From Carnobacterium inhibens subsp. inhibens DSM 13024 (GTDB taxonomy: Bacteria; Bacillota; Bacilli; Lactobacillales; Carnobacteriaceae): a DNA stretch of 64,000 nucleotides. Below, piece after piece: positions 1 to 8,732 of the stretch. The notes beneath the pieces are model-generated. The model saw nothing but the letters and a program-made list of their open reading frames with translations. It searched no databases and was not told where the DNA came from. The stretch spans positions 1,054,001 through 1,118,000 of the forward strand of contig NZ_JQIV01000006.1 of NCBI RefSeq assembly GCF_000746825.1. The letters run 5' to 3'. A program made the position numbers and the translations under genes. Positions within the stretch are counted from its first letter, which is position 1. Every line of letters begins with the position of its first letter.

Positions 1-1290
1 CCAGATGTTGTTTTCAATCGCAGTTCAAAAATTTTGCTTGATGGACAAGTTGTTCCTTTAACAGATGAAAACTTAAAAGCTTTAGCTGATCAAAATGAAG
101 CTTTCTCAGACCGTGCTCTTCGCGTTTTAGCTTTTGCTTATAAACCAATCACAGAAGGTCAAACGATTACTTTTGAAGATGAAAATGATTTGATCTTAGT
201 TGGTTTAGTGGCTATGATCGATCCTCCTCGTGAAGCTGTTTACGGAGCTGTTGAACAAGCTAAAAAAGCGGGTATCAAAACAGTTATGATCACAGGTGAC
301 CATAAAACTACTGCACGTGCTATTGCTCGTGACATCGGTATTTCTGAACCAGATGATATCGCGTTAACTGGTCAAGAACTAGACGCTTTAAGTGAAGATG
401 AATTAAATGCTAAATTAGAAAAAATTTCTGTTTACGCTCGTGTTTCTCCAGAAAACAAGATCAGAATCGTTCGTGCTTGGCAAAATAAAGACAAGATCTC
501 TGCTATGACAGGTGATGGTGTGAATGACGCTCCAGCATTGAAACAAGCAGATATCGGTATCGCAATGGGTAGTGGAACAGACGTAGCTAAAGATGCTGCT
601 GCAATGGTGCTTACGGATGATAATTTCGTTTCAATCATTAGCGCAGTTGAAGTTGGTCGTAATGTTTTTGATAACATAAAAAAAGCTGTCGCTTATTTGT
701 TTGCTGGTAACCTTGGTGCCATTATTGCTATCGTAGCCGCTTTATTAATGGACTGGGTAAACCCATTTACAGCTCTTCAATTGTTGTTTATCAACTTAGT
801 AAATGATTCTATTCCTGCCATTGCTTTAGGAATGGAAAAAGGCGAACCAAACGTGATGGAACGTAAACCAAGAGATCCTAACGAAGGAATTTTTGCTGGT
901 GCTACACTAAGATCAGTTGCTTTCCGTGGTACGCTTATCGGGATTGCTGTTATCATTTCGCAATATATTGGATTAGGTTATTCAGATGAAATGAGTATTG
1001 CTATGGCCTTTACAACACTTATCCTTGCTCGTACATTACAAACATTCCCAGCACGTTCAAATACGCAAACATCTATTGGAGCTGGTTTCTTCTCTAATAA
1101 ATTTGCTATCTATGCTGTTCTATTCTGTTCTGTATTATACGGAGTAACCGTTCTTCCAGGAATCCGTTCAATCTTTGCTATTCCAGCAAACTTTGGTTGG
1201 GAACAATGGGGAATTGCTGCAGGTTTAGCACTAGTTGCTGTAATCTTAATGGAATTAGCTAAATTTATTCCTTTTAAAAACGAAGCTTAA
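1..1290 (+). CDS. Cation-transporting P-type ATPase, probable Ca2+ pump (C-terminal part)
   Basis: The reading frame is open from base 1, so the N-terminus lies outside the window; 429 residues are visible. They cover the end of the nucleotide-binding domain, the P-domain hinge and the C-terminal membrane helices. The MITGDHKTT motif (about bases 286-312) and TGDGVNDAP (about 508-534) are the typical P-domain motifs of P-type ATPases. The hydrophobic C-terminus carries an NLVNDSIPAIALG stretch as in P2-type Ca2+ ATPases of Firmicutes (LMCA1-like). The phosphorylated DKTGT aspartate would be upstream and is not visible. Expected role is ATP-driven cation export across the membrane. No heavy-metal CPC motif is seen, so it is distinct from the copper ATPase at 60605. 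A hairpin terminator follows. Confidence 0.9.
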   Translation, partial: PDVVFNRSSKILLDGQVVPLTDENLKALADQNEAFSDRALRVLAFAYKPITEGQTITFEDENDLILVGLVAMIDPPREAVYGAVEQAKKAGIKTVMITGDHKTTARAIARDIGISEPDDIALTGQELDALSEDELNAKLEKISVYARVSPENKIRIVRAWQNKDKISAMTGDGVNDAPALKQADIGIAMGSGTDVAKDAAAMVLTDDNFVSIISAVEVGRNVFDNIKKAVAYLFAGNLGAIIAIVAALLMDWVNPFTALQLLFINLVNDSIPAIALGMEKGEPNVMERKPRDPNEGIFAGATLRSVAFRGTLIGIAVIISQYIGLGYSDEMSIAMAFTTLILARTLQTFPARSNTQTSIGAGFFSNKFAIYAVLFCSVLYGVTVLPGIRSIFAIPANFGWEQWGIAAGLALVAVILMELAKFIPFKNEA

Positions 1291-1314
1291 TTTCTTGTAA
1301 TTTGCATAATAAAA

Positions 1315-1360
1315 GACGCCAATTCGTTAATGAAATCTATTAGCGAATTGGTGTCTTCTT
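1315..1360 (+). terminator. Rho-independent terminator after the P-type ATPase
   Basis: Stem GACGCCAATTCG (1315-1326) pairs with CGAATTGGTGTC (1344-1355), followed by a T-rich run. Confidence 0.85.
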
Positions 1361-1439
1361 TTTATTGGATTTTTTCACTAGTAAATAGCAATAAAATCCT
1401 TTATACTATTAACCGAATACTTGTTCGAGGAGGAAAAAA

Positions 1440-1973
1440 ATGAACTTTGTCGCATTAGACTTTGAAACAGCCAGTAACCAGCGTCATAGTGCTTGCTCAG
1501 TTGCTTTGACCGTTGTACGCAAAAGTAAAATTGTTGATCACTATTACTCGTTGATCAAACCAGAAACTGAATTTTTTTGGCGTAATATCCAAGTTCACGG
1601 TATTACCCAAAGAGATGTTCATAATGCTCCCTCTTTCCCAGAAGTCTGGGAAGAAATAAAACCGTTCTTCACAGAAAACAAACTCGTTGTCGCACATAAT
1701 CTGCCTTTTGACCGAGGTGTTTTACAAGGCTGTCTTGATTATTACAACTTAGAGCAACCTCATTTTCAAACACTTTGTACGGTCCAATCTAGTCGAAAAC
1801 TAATGACAGAACTTCCTAACCACAAACTAAACACCGTTTGTGATCATTTAGGCATCCGTTTAGATAACCATCATAACGCACTTGAAGATAGTAACGCTTG
1901 TGCTGCTATTCTGCTTTATTTAGAAGATCACTTTGGGACAGACCCTTTAAAAAAATTAGTTAAACATATTTAA
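1440..1973 (+). CDS. DnaQ-like DEDDh 3'-5' exonuclease
   Basis: This 177-residue stand-alone exonuclease domain has all five DEDDh residues: D7 and E9 in LDFET, D91 in the HNLPFD block, and H145 and D150 in HNALED. It is the size of single-domain DnaQ/PolC-epsilon-like nucleases that trim DNA 3' ends or degrade short nucleic acids. No polymerase or helicase domain is attached, so a dedicated proofreading role cannot be assumed. A strong ribosome site (gaggagg, about 1427-1433) precedes the ATG. It is transcribed alone, between two hairpin terminators. Confidence 0.88.
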   Translation: MNFVALDFETASNQRHSACSVALTVVRKSKIVDHYYSLIKPETEFFWRNIQVHGITQRDVHNAPSFPEVWEEIKPFFTENKLVVAHNLPFDRGVLQGCLDYYNLEQPHFQTLCTVQSSRKLMTELPNHKLNTVCDHLGIRLDNHHNALEDSNACAAILLYLEDHFGTDPLKKLVKHI

Positions 1974-2004
1974 CTCATGTATTTAATTTGAATAAAAGTG
2001 CATA

Positions 2005-2048
2005 AAACAAATGGTCTTTTAGTTTTTTTTAAAGACCGTTTGTTTTTT
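2005..2048 (+). terminator. Rho-independent terminator after the exonuclease
   Basis: A 15-bp stem (2005-2019 with 2031-2045, one T-G pair) is followed by a T run. A-rich flanks mean it could work in both directions. Confidence 0.85.
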
Positions 2049-2081
2049 TGTCTTACCTTTCCTCAGGTGCAATTAGTTGAA

Positions 2082-2111
2082 TTGACATGGGAATTCCCGT
2101 ATTTTTATTAT
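2082..2111 (+). promoter_or_regulatory. Promoter with internal palindrome upstream of amino-acid ABC transporter
   Basis: TTGACA (2082-2087) and TATTAT (2106-2111) are 18 bp apart. A perfect palindrome GGGAATTCCC (2089-2098) fills the spacer and is placed where a repressor would block polymerase. The second copy of this transporter (17193) has no such palindrome. No regulator can be assigned from the sequence. Confidence 0.5.
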
Positions 2112-2158
2112 ACTAGCTCTGTTTAAAAACATAGCAAAAATACTTTGGAGGAGTTTAC

Positions 2159-3616
2159 ATGATTAAAAAACAAAAACAGTTTTTAGGAGCTGTCTTTATA
2201 CTTATGCTAGGTTTATTCATAAATTTAGCAACACCACTATCCGCTTCAGCTGAAAAAGGAACAGAAAGCGATCCTTATGTTATCACGACAGATGTTACTT
2301 ATGCACCTTTCGAGTTCAAAAATGCTGACAATGAATATGTTGGTATTGATGTAGAAATTCTGGATGCTATTGCTGAAGATCAAGGTTTCACTTACGAGTT
2401 ACGTCCTTTAGCATTTAGTGCAGGGTTGCAAGCTTTAGAATCCAATCAAGTTGATGGAATGATTGCAGCAATGAGTATTACAGACGAACGTAAAGAATCA
2501 TTTGACTTTTCTGATCCTTATTTTGAAGCCGGTACAGTTATGGCTATTTCAGAAAATAATGATGAAATTTCTTCTTATGAAGATTTAGATGGAAAAACAG
2601 TCGCTGTTAAAGTTGGTACAACAGGTGCTGCATTTGTTGAAGAATTAAAAAAAGAATTTGATATCAAAGTGAACCAATTCGAAGATTCAGCTACGATGTA
2701 TGATGATGTTGTTGCAGGCCATTCTGATGCTGTATTTGATGACTATCCTGTTATGGCCTATGCCGTTCAGCAAGGTCTTCAGCTAAAATTCCCACTTGAT
2801 CCAGAAGCAGGAGATGTTTATGGATTTGCTGTTAATAAAGGTCAAAATCCAGAATTGCTGGAAAAATTTAATGCCGGGTTAGCAAATATCAAAGAAAATG
2901 GCATTCATGAAGACATTACAACTAAGTATACTGGTGAAGATGCAGAATCTGTAACGACTAGTAATGGCTTCTTTTCCTTAATCAAAAACAATTATAAAGA
3001 ATTACTAACTGGACTTGGCCGAACACTAGTATTGACCCTTGTTTCTTTTGCAATTGCATTAGTAGTCGGAGTTATTTTAGGATTGTTTAGTGCTACTTCA
3101 AACAAACTGTTGACTGGTATTTCAACGATTTATGTAACGATTATGCGAGGTATCCCTTTGATTGTTTTAGCCTTTTTCGTTTATTTCTCTATTCCTCAAT
3201 TCTTAAATATTCAATTATCTGCTTATATAGCAGGTGTGATCACCTTAAGTTTGAATACAACGGCTTATATTGCTGAATTGGTCCGTGGAGGAATTCAAGC
3301 CGTAGCCGGTGGACAATTAGAAGCTGCGAGAAGTTTAGGATTGCCTTACCCAACATCTATGCGTAAAATTGTTTTACCGCAAGCTATTAAAATTATGATT
3401 CCATCCTTTATCAATCAATTTGTCATTACACTGAAAGATACATCAATCTTATCCGTGATCGGTATTGTTGAATTGACTCAAACAGGTAAAATCATTATTG
3501 CACGTACCTACTCTTCTGGTAATATGTGGTTGATCGTTGGTTTGATGTACATCATCATTATTACCATTCTTACGAAATTTTCAAATTATCTTGAAAGGAG
3601 ACTATCAAATGACTAA
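2159..3616 (+). CDS. Amino-acid ABC transporter, fused substrate-binding protein and permease
   Basis: The 485-residue protein is a fusion. A signal peptide/anchor covers about 1-31. A periplasmic-type solute-binding domain of the polar amino-acid family follows at about 37-265, containing the stretch TYAPFEF. A C-terminal permease domain occupies about 280-480 and has the EAA loop that contacts the ATPase ([11 protein letters not shown]). This matches GlnPH-type importers of lactic acid bacteria, where the binding domain is tethered to the membrane pore; glutamine/glutamate is the likely substrate class but specificity is not proven. The ATPase gene begins before this gene stops (8-bp overlap), so the two are translationally coupled. 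It is a paralogue of 17193-18644, diverged in the binding domain but nearly identical at the C-terminus. Confidence 0.93.
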   Translation: MIKKQKQFLGAVFILMLGLFINLATPLSASAEKGTESDPYVITTDVTYAPFEFKNADNEYVGIDVEILDAIAEDQGFTYELRPLAFSAGLQALESNQVDGMIAAMSITDERKESFDFSDPYFEAGTVMAISENNDEISSYEDLDGKTVAVKVGTTGAAFVEELKKEFDIKVNQFEDSATMYDDVVAGHSDAVFDDYPVMAYAVQQGLQLKFPLDPEAGDVYGFAVNKGQNPELLEKFNAGLANIKENGIHEDITTKYTGEDAESVTTSNGFFSLIKNNYKELLTGLGRTLVLTLVSFAIALVVGVILGLFSATSNKLLTGISTIYVTIMRGIPLIVLAFFVYFSIPQFLNIQLSAYIAGVITLSLNTTAYIAELVRGGIQAVAGGQLEAARSLGLPYPTSMRKIVLPQAIKIMIPSFINQFVITLKDTSILSVIGIVELTQTGKIIIARTYSSGNMWLIVGLMYIIIITILTKFSNYLERRLSND

Positions 3617-4340
3617 ATTAAAAGTGGAACACTTAAAGAAAAATTTTGGAGATTTAGAAGTGTTAAAAGATTTGTCTATCGAAGTTCAAGAAGGTGAAGT
3701 AGTTTGTATTATCGGTCCATCAGGATCTGGTAAAAGTACTTTCCTTCGTTGTATGAATGCTTTAGAAGAAATTACCGGTGGAAAAGTCATTATCGATGAC
3801 TTTGATTTAACGGATCCAAAACAAGATATCAACAAAGTCCGAGAAAACATTGGAATGGTTTTCCAGCAGTTCAACCTCTTTCCTCACTTGACGGTTTTAG
3901 AGAATATTACATTAGCTCCTAAAGAATTAAAAAAAGAATCTAACGAATCAAGTCAAAAACGTGCATTAGAATTGCTGGAAACGGTTGGACTTTCTGAAAA
4001 AGCCAATGATTACCCTAAATCATTATCCGGCGGACAAAAGCAACGTGTGGCTATTGCACGAGCTTTAGCGATGGATCCAGATATTATGCTGTTCGATGAG
4101 CCTACCAGCGCACTTGATCCAGAGATGGTTGGAGATGTACTTGAAGTCATGCAGAAACTAGCGGATCAAGGTATGACCATGTTAGTCGTGACACATGAAA
4201 TGGGCTTCGCCAAAGAAGTAGCAGATCGCGTGATTTTCATGGATGGCGGCTATATCGTTGAAGAAGGAAAACCAGAGGATGTCTTTAACAGCCCTCAAAA
4301 TGAACGAACAAAGAATTTCTTAGAAAAAGTTTTAATCTAA
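3609..4340 (+). CDS. Amino-acid ABC transporter ATP-binding protein (GlnQ-type)
   Basis: This 243-residue ATPase energises the adjacent fused permease. Walker [10 protein letters not shown] lies at 36-44, the Q-loop near 86, signature LSGGQ at 139-143 and Walker B LFDEP at 161-165. I use the ATG at 3609 (MTKLKVEHL): a GGAG ribosome site lies 8 nt before it. A TTG start at 3591 would itself overlap that site. The gene overlaps the permease stop by 8 bp. The protein differs from the copy at 18637 at only two residues (I/V near 24, S/N near the C-terminus), with a 218-base stretch of complete DNA identity. Confidence 0.94.
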   Translation: MTKLKVEHLKKNFGDLEVLKDLSIEVQEGEVVCIIGPSGSGKSTFLRCMNALEEITGGKVIIDDFDLTDPKQDINKVRENIGMVFQQFNLFPHLTVLENITLAPKELKKESNESSQKRALELLETVGLSEKANDYPKSLSGGQKQRVAIARALAMDPDIMLFDEPTSALDPEMVGDVLEVMQKLADQGMTMLVVTHEMGFAKEVADRVIFMDGGYIVEEGKPEDVFNSPQNERTKNFLEKVLI

Positions 4341-4342
4341 TA

Positions 4343-4384
4343 AAAAAGCGTTGCAAAAGAATTCTTTTGCAACGCTTTTTATAT
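4343..4384. terminator. Bidirectional terminator between convergent genes
   Basis: Perfect 19-bp inverted repeat (4343-4361 with 4362-4380) with A and T runs on either side. It serves the ABC operon on the plus strand and the GNAT gene on the minus strand, overlapping the latter's stop codon. Confidence 0.92.
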
Positions 4385-4903
4385 TTCTCCAATCATCATA
4401 CTCATTAAACAAACATCTAAATACATTCCTTCATCTTTGACTCCTCTTGGCATGATTGCTTCAAGATTAAAGCCCATTTTTTCATAAAGGCGGCGTGCAC
4501 GTTCGTTTCGAGCTTGGACAGTTAATTCTAATCGTTTTAAGCTGCTTGACGGACCATTTGCCCACTCAATCAACTTTTCCATCATCATTGTGCCTAAACG
4601 CATTCCCCAATAATCCTTTGCGATTGAAATGCTGATATCCCCTATATGTCTAAGTTTCGGTCTGTTCGTTCCATGAATTTCGGCAATTCCGATAATTTCT
4701 TCTTTATCTAAAGCCACTAACATAACCGTTACATCTGAGGCTACAATGGCTTCAATTTCCTGTGTTTCAGTTTCAATTGATTTTCCTGGTCCTTCAATTC
4801 CCATGGTCATAAAACCTGTTTCAATTGCAATTTTTTTTAAGTGATTCAATAATTTTTCTGCATCACTTGGAATCGCTTCTCGTATTTGTATCGTATCGAT
4901 CAT
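4379..4903 (-). CDS. GNAT-family N-acetyltransferase
   Basis: The 174-residue protein has the GNAT fold. The acetyl-CoA-binding motif A is recognisable as YWGMRLGTMMMEKLIEWA (about 98-115), and an ARRLYEKMGF helix near 137-146 is typical of motif B. The substrate is unknown. It follows tsaE by 11 bp on the same strand, so it is co-transcribed with it. A GNAT gene beside tsaE recalls RimI-type acetyltransferases, but the sequence does not show the RimI specificity features clearly enough to name it. A GGTGGG ribosome site precedes the ATG. Confidence 0.85.
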   Translation of the reverse strand: MIDTIQIREAIPSDAEKLLNHLKKIAIETGFMTMGIEGPGKSIETETQEIEAIVASDVTVMLVALDKEEIIGIAEIHGTNRPKLRHIGDISISIAKDYWGMRLGTMMMEKLIEWANGPSSSLKRLELTVQARNERARRLYEKMGFNLEAIMPRGVKDEGMYLDVCLMSMMIGEI

Positions 4904-4914
4904 CTAGTCCCACC

Positions 4915-5379
4915 TTACTTTGCTTCAAATTTTTGCATCAGTTCTTCATATCTTTTCCCAATTGGATAAAAAGTTAATTCGCGTTCCATTAACTCTTCCC
5001 CAACAGGCATTAGTTTAATCTGTAAGTATTCTTGAGGCAAATCTTCTGGAATAAAAGTTGCCCACTCAATAATCGATACTCCATCACCTTCAAAATACTC
5101 TTCTAACCCTAAATCCATTCCACCCGTTTCTTCTAAACGATAGACATCCATATGATATAAAGGCAGTCTTCCATCTAAGTATTCTCTGATAATAGTATAA
5201 GTTGGACTCTTGATGACTCTCTTGATTCCTAACCCTTCAGCTAACCCTTTAGTAAAAGTCGTTTTTCCAGCCCCAAGATTTCCTTCTAGTAAAATCACAT
5301 CTCCAGGCTCTAACCATTTTGCTAAATCAGCAGCCACTGTTTTTGTTTCTTCTTCATTACGTGCTCTTAGTGGTTTCAT
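4915..5379 (-). CDS. tsaE: tRNA threonylcarbamoyladenosine biosynthesis ATPase TsaE
   Basis: TsaE is the small ATPase that works with TsaB and TsaD to make t6A37 on ANN-decoding tRNAs. At 154 residues it has the usual length. The P-loop GNLGAGKTT is at 33-41, followed by the family motifs SPTYTIIREY and LYHMDVYRLEE, and IIEWA near 105. Upstream, only about 45 bp separate its start from the left end of an insertion sequence (5425), so its native promoter region has been interrupted. In several Lactobacillales tsaE follows pta directly; here pta is 7 kb away across an IS island. Confidence 0.93.
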   Translation of the reverse strand: MKPLRARNEEETKTVAADLAKWLEPGDVILLEGNLGAGKTTFTKGLAEGLGIKRVIKSPTYTIIREYLDGRLPLYHMDVYRLEETGGMDLGLEEYFEGDGVSIIEWATFIPEDLPQEYLQIKLMPVGEELMERELTFYPIGKRYEELMQKFEAK

Positions 5380-5415
5380 TTTTTTCTCCTTTACTCTTGT
5401 ATACTTATCTCTTAT

Positions 5416-5424
5416 TTATTGTAA
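5416..5424 (+). repeat. 9-bp direct repeat TTATTGTAA, left copy (putative target-site duplication)
   Basis: It directly abuts the outer terminal inverted repeat of the IS4-like element at 5425. The identical 9-mer abuts the outer end of the decayed IS copy at 11676-11684. See the island entry. Confidence 0.6.
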
Positions 5425-6896
5425 CACCACTTTACAAGTTTTCTCGTCCTTTAGGACGTAAAAATACAAACAACTCCAAAACTTTTGTATGATTAGTTTG
5501 AGGAAAAACCAACAAAAGAAAAGGAGTTGCTTGTTATGAAACCATTGTATCAAAATGGCCAAACAATCAAAAGTTTAAAAACTTATTTTTCGCCTTATTT
5601 CGTCGAATTAATTCAACCAACGGCAACGAAAGTTTTCCTGCTTTTTTTGGCGATTCTTTCCATACAAGGAATCCAATCCATTCGTTTTCTCTATCATTGG
5701 TTTCTGAAAAAAGTCAGTAATTCTAGCTTGAATTCCTACTATTTTCTGTTGTCGTCTGGAAAGATTCCACTAACTGCACTGACCCAGACCACGATACAGA
5801 TAGCTCTTTCTTGTGTCCCAGAAAACTTACACCAGTATCCGTTCTTTTTGATTATTGACGACACCTTACAGCCAAAGTACGGGACACATTTTGATGATTA
5901 TCAATTGATGTTTGACCATGCCGCTCACAATGGAAGCAATTATTTAAAAGGTCATTGTTTTGTCGGTTTAGTCCTTTCTATTCCCCTATGGTATCAAGGG
6001 AAAGTTCGCTATTTAAGTATTCCTATTCGTTATCAGTTGCGTTCTGAAAAGGAGAATAAGCTAGAACTGGCAGCAGAAATGATTGATCAAGCTCTTCAAG
6101 TATTTCCTTCGGAAAAGAAAATTATTTTACTTTGTGATAGTTGGTATCCGAAAGGAGCTGTTCGAAAAGCAGTACCCGAGAACCCTCAGCTAGAGTTAAT
6201 TTCAAATGTACGTGTAGACACGAAGTTGTACGACTTGCCTCCAAAACCAACCGGTAAACGTGGCCGTCCGGCAAAGAAAGGCCACGTGTTAACGATTCAG
6301 ACTGATTTTGAATTGAACAACCATACTGGAGACTATGTTGTCGGAACAAGAAAGGTGCTAACGAATCTTTTTCCAGAGCCGGTTTATGCCATGGTAACCG
6401 CCAGTAATCCGGAAAACCCATCTAGCTACAGGCTTTTCATCAGTACCTTGATGCCAGAGGATATCTTAATGGATGAAGATGAGTTGGAAAAAGACTTTCC
6501 AGAAAAAAACAACCAAGATAATAGAGACCTTCTGCCTTATCACTTATATGGTTTTCGCTGGTCTATTGAAGTCATTTTTTATGAACAGAAAACTTTCTGG
6601 TCTTTCGGCAATTATATGGTCCGAAGTAAAGCAGGCATCGAAAATTATATCAACTTCACGGCCATCGTCTATAGTTGCGTTCAGCTGATTCCTTTCCAAC
6701 AGACTCAGTATGCTCATTTACAGTCAGAGAGTGCTCAAGTAAAGAAACAATTATTTGGTATGGCGATCCAAGAAGAATTATTTTTCTATACTTTCGTGTC
6801 TGCTCTCGAAAACCGTATTAATTCATTGGCCATCATTAAGGCCTTTGAACAGTGGCATAAGAAAAAACGAAGTTTTTAAGAACTTGTAAAGTAGTG
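5425..6896 (+). mobile_element. IS4-like insertion sequence, complete
   Basis: Imperfect 16-bp terminal inverted repeats lie at 5425-5440 (CACCACTTTACAAGTT) and 6881-6896 (its complement with one mismatch). They enclose a single transposase gene with about 95 bp of leader. The element has no matching direct repeat at its own two ends. Instead, its left flank matches the far flank at 11676 (see the island entry). Confidence 0.8.
5536..6879 (+). CDS. DDE transposase of an IS4-like element
   Basis: The 447-residue transposase appears intact. An RNase-H-like DDE core is suggested by IIDDT (D108/D109), LLCDSWY (D201) and RWSIEVIFYEQK (E near 345). The last resembles the Y-x(2)-R-x(3)-E-x(6)-K signature of IS4-type enzymes. 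I start it at the ATG 5536, which has an AAGGAG ribosome site at 5521-5526; a TTG at 5527 is too close to that site. A GKRGRPAKKG basic stretch near 240 may bind DNA. The 5' part of this gene and its leader are recognisably repeated, in decayed form, at 11475-11675 on the other strand. The exact IS family (IS4 versus IS701-like) is not certain. Confidence 0.88.
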   Translation: MKPLYQNGQTIKSLKTYFSPYFVELIQPTATKVFLLFLAILSIQGIQSIRFLYHWFLKKVSNSSLNSYYFLLSSGKIPLTALTQTTIQIALSCVPENLHQYPFFLIIDDTLQPKYGTHFDDYQLMFDHAAHNGSNYLKGHCFVGLVLSIPLWYQGKVRYLSIPIRYQLRSEKENKLELAAEMIDQALQVFPSEKKIILLCDSWYPKGAVRKAVPENPQLELISNVRVDTKLYDLPPKPTGKRGRPAKKGHVLTIQTDFELNNHTGDYVVGTRKVLTNLFPEPVYAMVTASNPENPSSYRLFISTLMPEDILMDEDELEKDFPEKNNQDNRDLLPYHLYGFRWSIEVIFYEQKTFWSFGNYMVRSKAGIENYINFTAIVYSCVQLIPFQQTQYAHLQSESAQVKKQLFGMAIQEELFFYTFVSALENRINSLAIIKAFEQWHKKKRSF

Positions 6897-6965
6897 TAAA
6901 GTTAAATTTATTTAGCTAATTGAAAAAATTTCCAATAATTTATTGAATTGTCGATTATTTTTCTA

Positions 6966-6973
6966 GCTTTAAT
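6966..6973 (+). repeat. IS66 target-site duplication GCTTTAAT, left copy
   Basis: Exact match to 9369-9376 and immediately outside the terminal repeat. Confidence 0.92.
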
Positions 6974-7061
6974 GTAAGCGCCTAATAGAAAGGTACCTAG
7001 AAAATGGAAAAGGATACCTCTATACTGAGAGGTGTCCAAATGATTGAATATCATGTGCGTT

Positions 7062-8624
7062 TTAATGACAATTTATCTGCACTTTTGGAGCCCATGGCAA
7101 ATAAACCTCCAAAAGTGTGTTTTTTTGATTTGGCAGGTGTGTCAGGAGATAGTCAAAATATTTTTGTGGATTCAATCCATTGGCTTTTGCTGTTTCTTGC
7201 AGACTCAAGATGGCTGCGTTGGCGTGAGCACCTTCGGTGGTAGCCGCAAACAGCCAATTCTTCCGCCCCATGACGAGGGATTTTATGCCGCGTTCTGCTA
7301 AGTTATTGGAAAGCACTAAGCGACCATCCCTCAGAAAATTCAATACTTTTACTTCCTGTTTTAATGCGTAGGAAATAGCTGTTCCGATTTTTCCTTTGAT
7401 CATCGGATTCAGTGTTCGAAGCCACCCAAAAAATTCTTCGAGTTTTGGCTGCACAAACTCCCACCTTTTTAATTGCCGTTCCTCGACCGTCAGGTCTGCC
7501 AGTTTCTTTTCCTCTTGAAAGATAGCATCGCATTTCTCCACGGCTAACCGTGAAGTACTTTTCTTTTCCCCTTCTTCGGCGGGAAGAGCATCATAGAATT
7601 TCCTTCGAACATGAGCAAAACAGCCAATGGACGTAACATCAGTGAGTTTCCCGTAAGAGGAATACCCATCCGAGTGAAGGTATCGTTTATAACCGGCTAA
7701 AAAGTTTTCGAGAACCTCGCTTCCTCTGGAAGGTCCATGTTTGTAAATGTGGATTTTCTTCTCCGCATACCGTCCCGAGCTGAAGAGCCAGACGTAATCC
7801 TTTGTTCGATGGCTATCCAAAACATTGAAAGTTGTCTCATCCGCATGAAGCACTTCTTCTTCCAATAAGGCTTTCTTCAATAGCTGAACCAACGGTTCAA
7901 AATAATACTCACTGGTTTTTTTATGCCAATTGGAAATGTTGGTACGTTTGATATCAAAATTCATCATCGTCCAGTGGGCTTCCTGACGGTAAGTAGGGAC
8001 TTTTTGTTGAAACTTTTGGTAAATGGTTTCTGCAATAAGAGAAGCAGAAGCGAAAGAGCCGCTGAGTGGAGATTTCGGTACTTCAGCTTTTATGATAGAT
8101 GTTTCTCCGTATTTTTCGCAAGATGGGCAGGAATAGGACAATCGAATATGCCGATGATTCTCTAAGCGGGCAGGAATGTATACGACCTCTTCACGTACGA
8201 CTTCTTTTCCCATTTCTTTCATGGCAGAAGCACATTGAGGACAAGTACAATTTTCTTCACGGTATAGATGCTCAACGACTGGTAAGTGAGCGAGTTTTTC
8301 TTTTTGATGACCTTTCTTCTTATGACGACGGACAGGAGTTTCTTCGATTGTTTCTTCTTCGCTTTGGCTGCCAGTCTGCTCTGACCAACTAAAAGACGGG
8401 TCATCCTCAAAAAGATCCGTTTGGTTGGGATGAATTTTTTCAGGAGACAAAGTCTCCTTTTTGCGTCCAAACAGTTGTTGGAGAAGGTACTGGTTCTGTT
8501 CGCGTTGAAGGGCCAATTCTTCATTTACGTGTTTGAGTTGTTGTGTTAACTCAGTTAGATTTTGAGCCATTAACTCATTTTGTTGTAAGGCTTTTTCCAA
8601 CTGCTTTTCTAACGACTTCGACAT
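7062..8624 (-). CDS. tnpC: IS66 transposase TnpC
   Basis: The 520-residue protein has the IS66 transposase layout. An N-terminal leucine-zipper-like coiled coil covers about 1-50 and ends in QLFGRKKE. An acidic linker follows, then a zinc-finger-like region with CTCPQC and CPSC pairs (about 127-170). The DDE catalytic core follows with HADETT, HSDGYSSY and NNLAERGIK, and a short C-terminal domain contains the LLTHLPNQ motif of IS66. The frame is intact, so the element may still be active. It is 105 bp downstream of tnpB, separated by a strong hairpin. Confidence 0.95.
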   Translation of the reverse strand: MSKSLEKQLEKALQQNELMAQNLTELTQQLKHVNEELALQREQNQYLLQQLFGRKKETLSPEKIHPNQTDLFEDDPSFSWSEQTGSQSEEETIEETPVRRHKKKGHQKEKLAHLPVVEHLYREENCTCPQCASAMKEMGKEVVREEVVYIPARLENHRHIRLSYSCPSCEKYGETSIIKAEVPKSPLSGSFASASLIAETIYQKFQQKVPTYRQEAHWTMMNFDIKRTNISNWHKKTSEYYFEPLVQLLKKALLEEEVLHADETTFNVLDSHRTKDYVWLFSSGRYAEKKIHIYKHGPSRGSEVLENFLAGYKRYLHSDGYSSYGKLTDVTSIGCFAHVRRKFYDALPAEEGEKKSTSRLAVEKCDAIFQEEKKLADLTVEERQLKRWEFVQPKLEEFFGWLRTLNPMIKGKIGTAISYALKQEVKVLNFLRDGRLVLSNNLAERGIKSLVMGRKNWLFAATTEGAHANAAILSLQETAKANGLNPQKYFDYLLTHLPNQKNTLLEVYLPWAPKVQINCH

Positions 8625-8681
8625 GAAGAGACCCTTCTTTCTGTTTTTTTCGATAGGCTAATTATAATCGGTTTTCATCAG

Positions 8682-8732
8682 AAAAACTAGCCTGGAAAGA
8701 AAATTTATTCTCCGTTCCAGACTAGTTTTTTA
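8682..8732 (-). terminator. Terminator-like hairpin between IS66 tnpB and tnpC
   Basis: Arms 8682-8696 and 8716-8730 (AAAAACTAG..CTGGA with TCCAG..CTAGTTTTT) form a stem followed on the minus strand by a T-rich stretch. It overlaps the tnpB stop codon and would reduce read-through into tnpC, so tnpC may be expressed at a lower level than tnpAB. Confidence 0.6.

Noticed and set aside
3591..3609. TTG start giving a longer ABC ATPase (also 18619)
   Set aside because: The TTG and the next codons form the ribosome site of the ATG 18 bp later.
6897..6905. A duplication of TTATTGTAA at the inner (right) end of the intact IS4-like element
   Set aside because: The flank here is taaagttaa, which matches the left flank at only about five of nine positions, so the IS did not insert alone with that duplication.
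7004..7301. Plus-strand ORFs of 79 and 85 codons at the left end of IS66
   Set aside because: They run through the IS terminal repeat and antisense to tnpC; no ribosome site and no recognisable protein.
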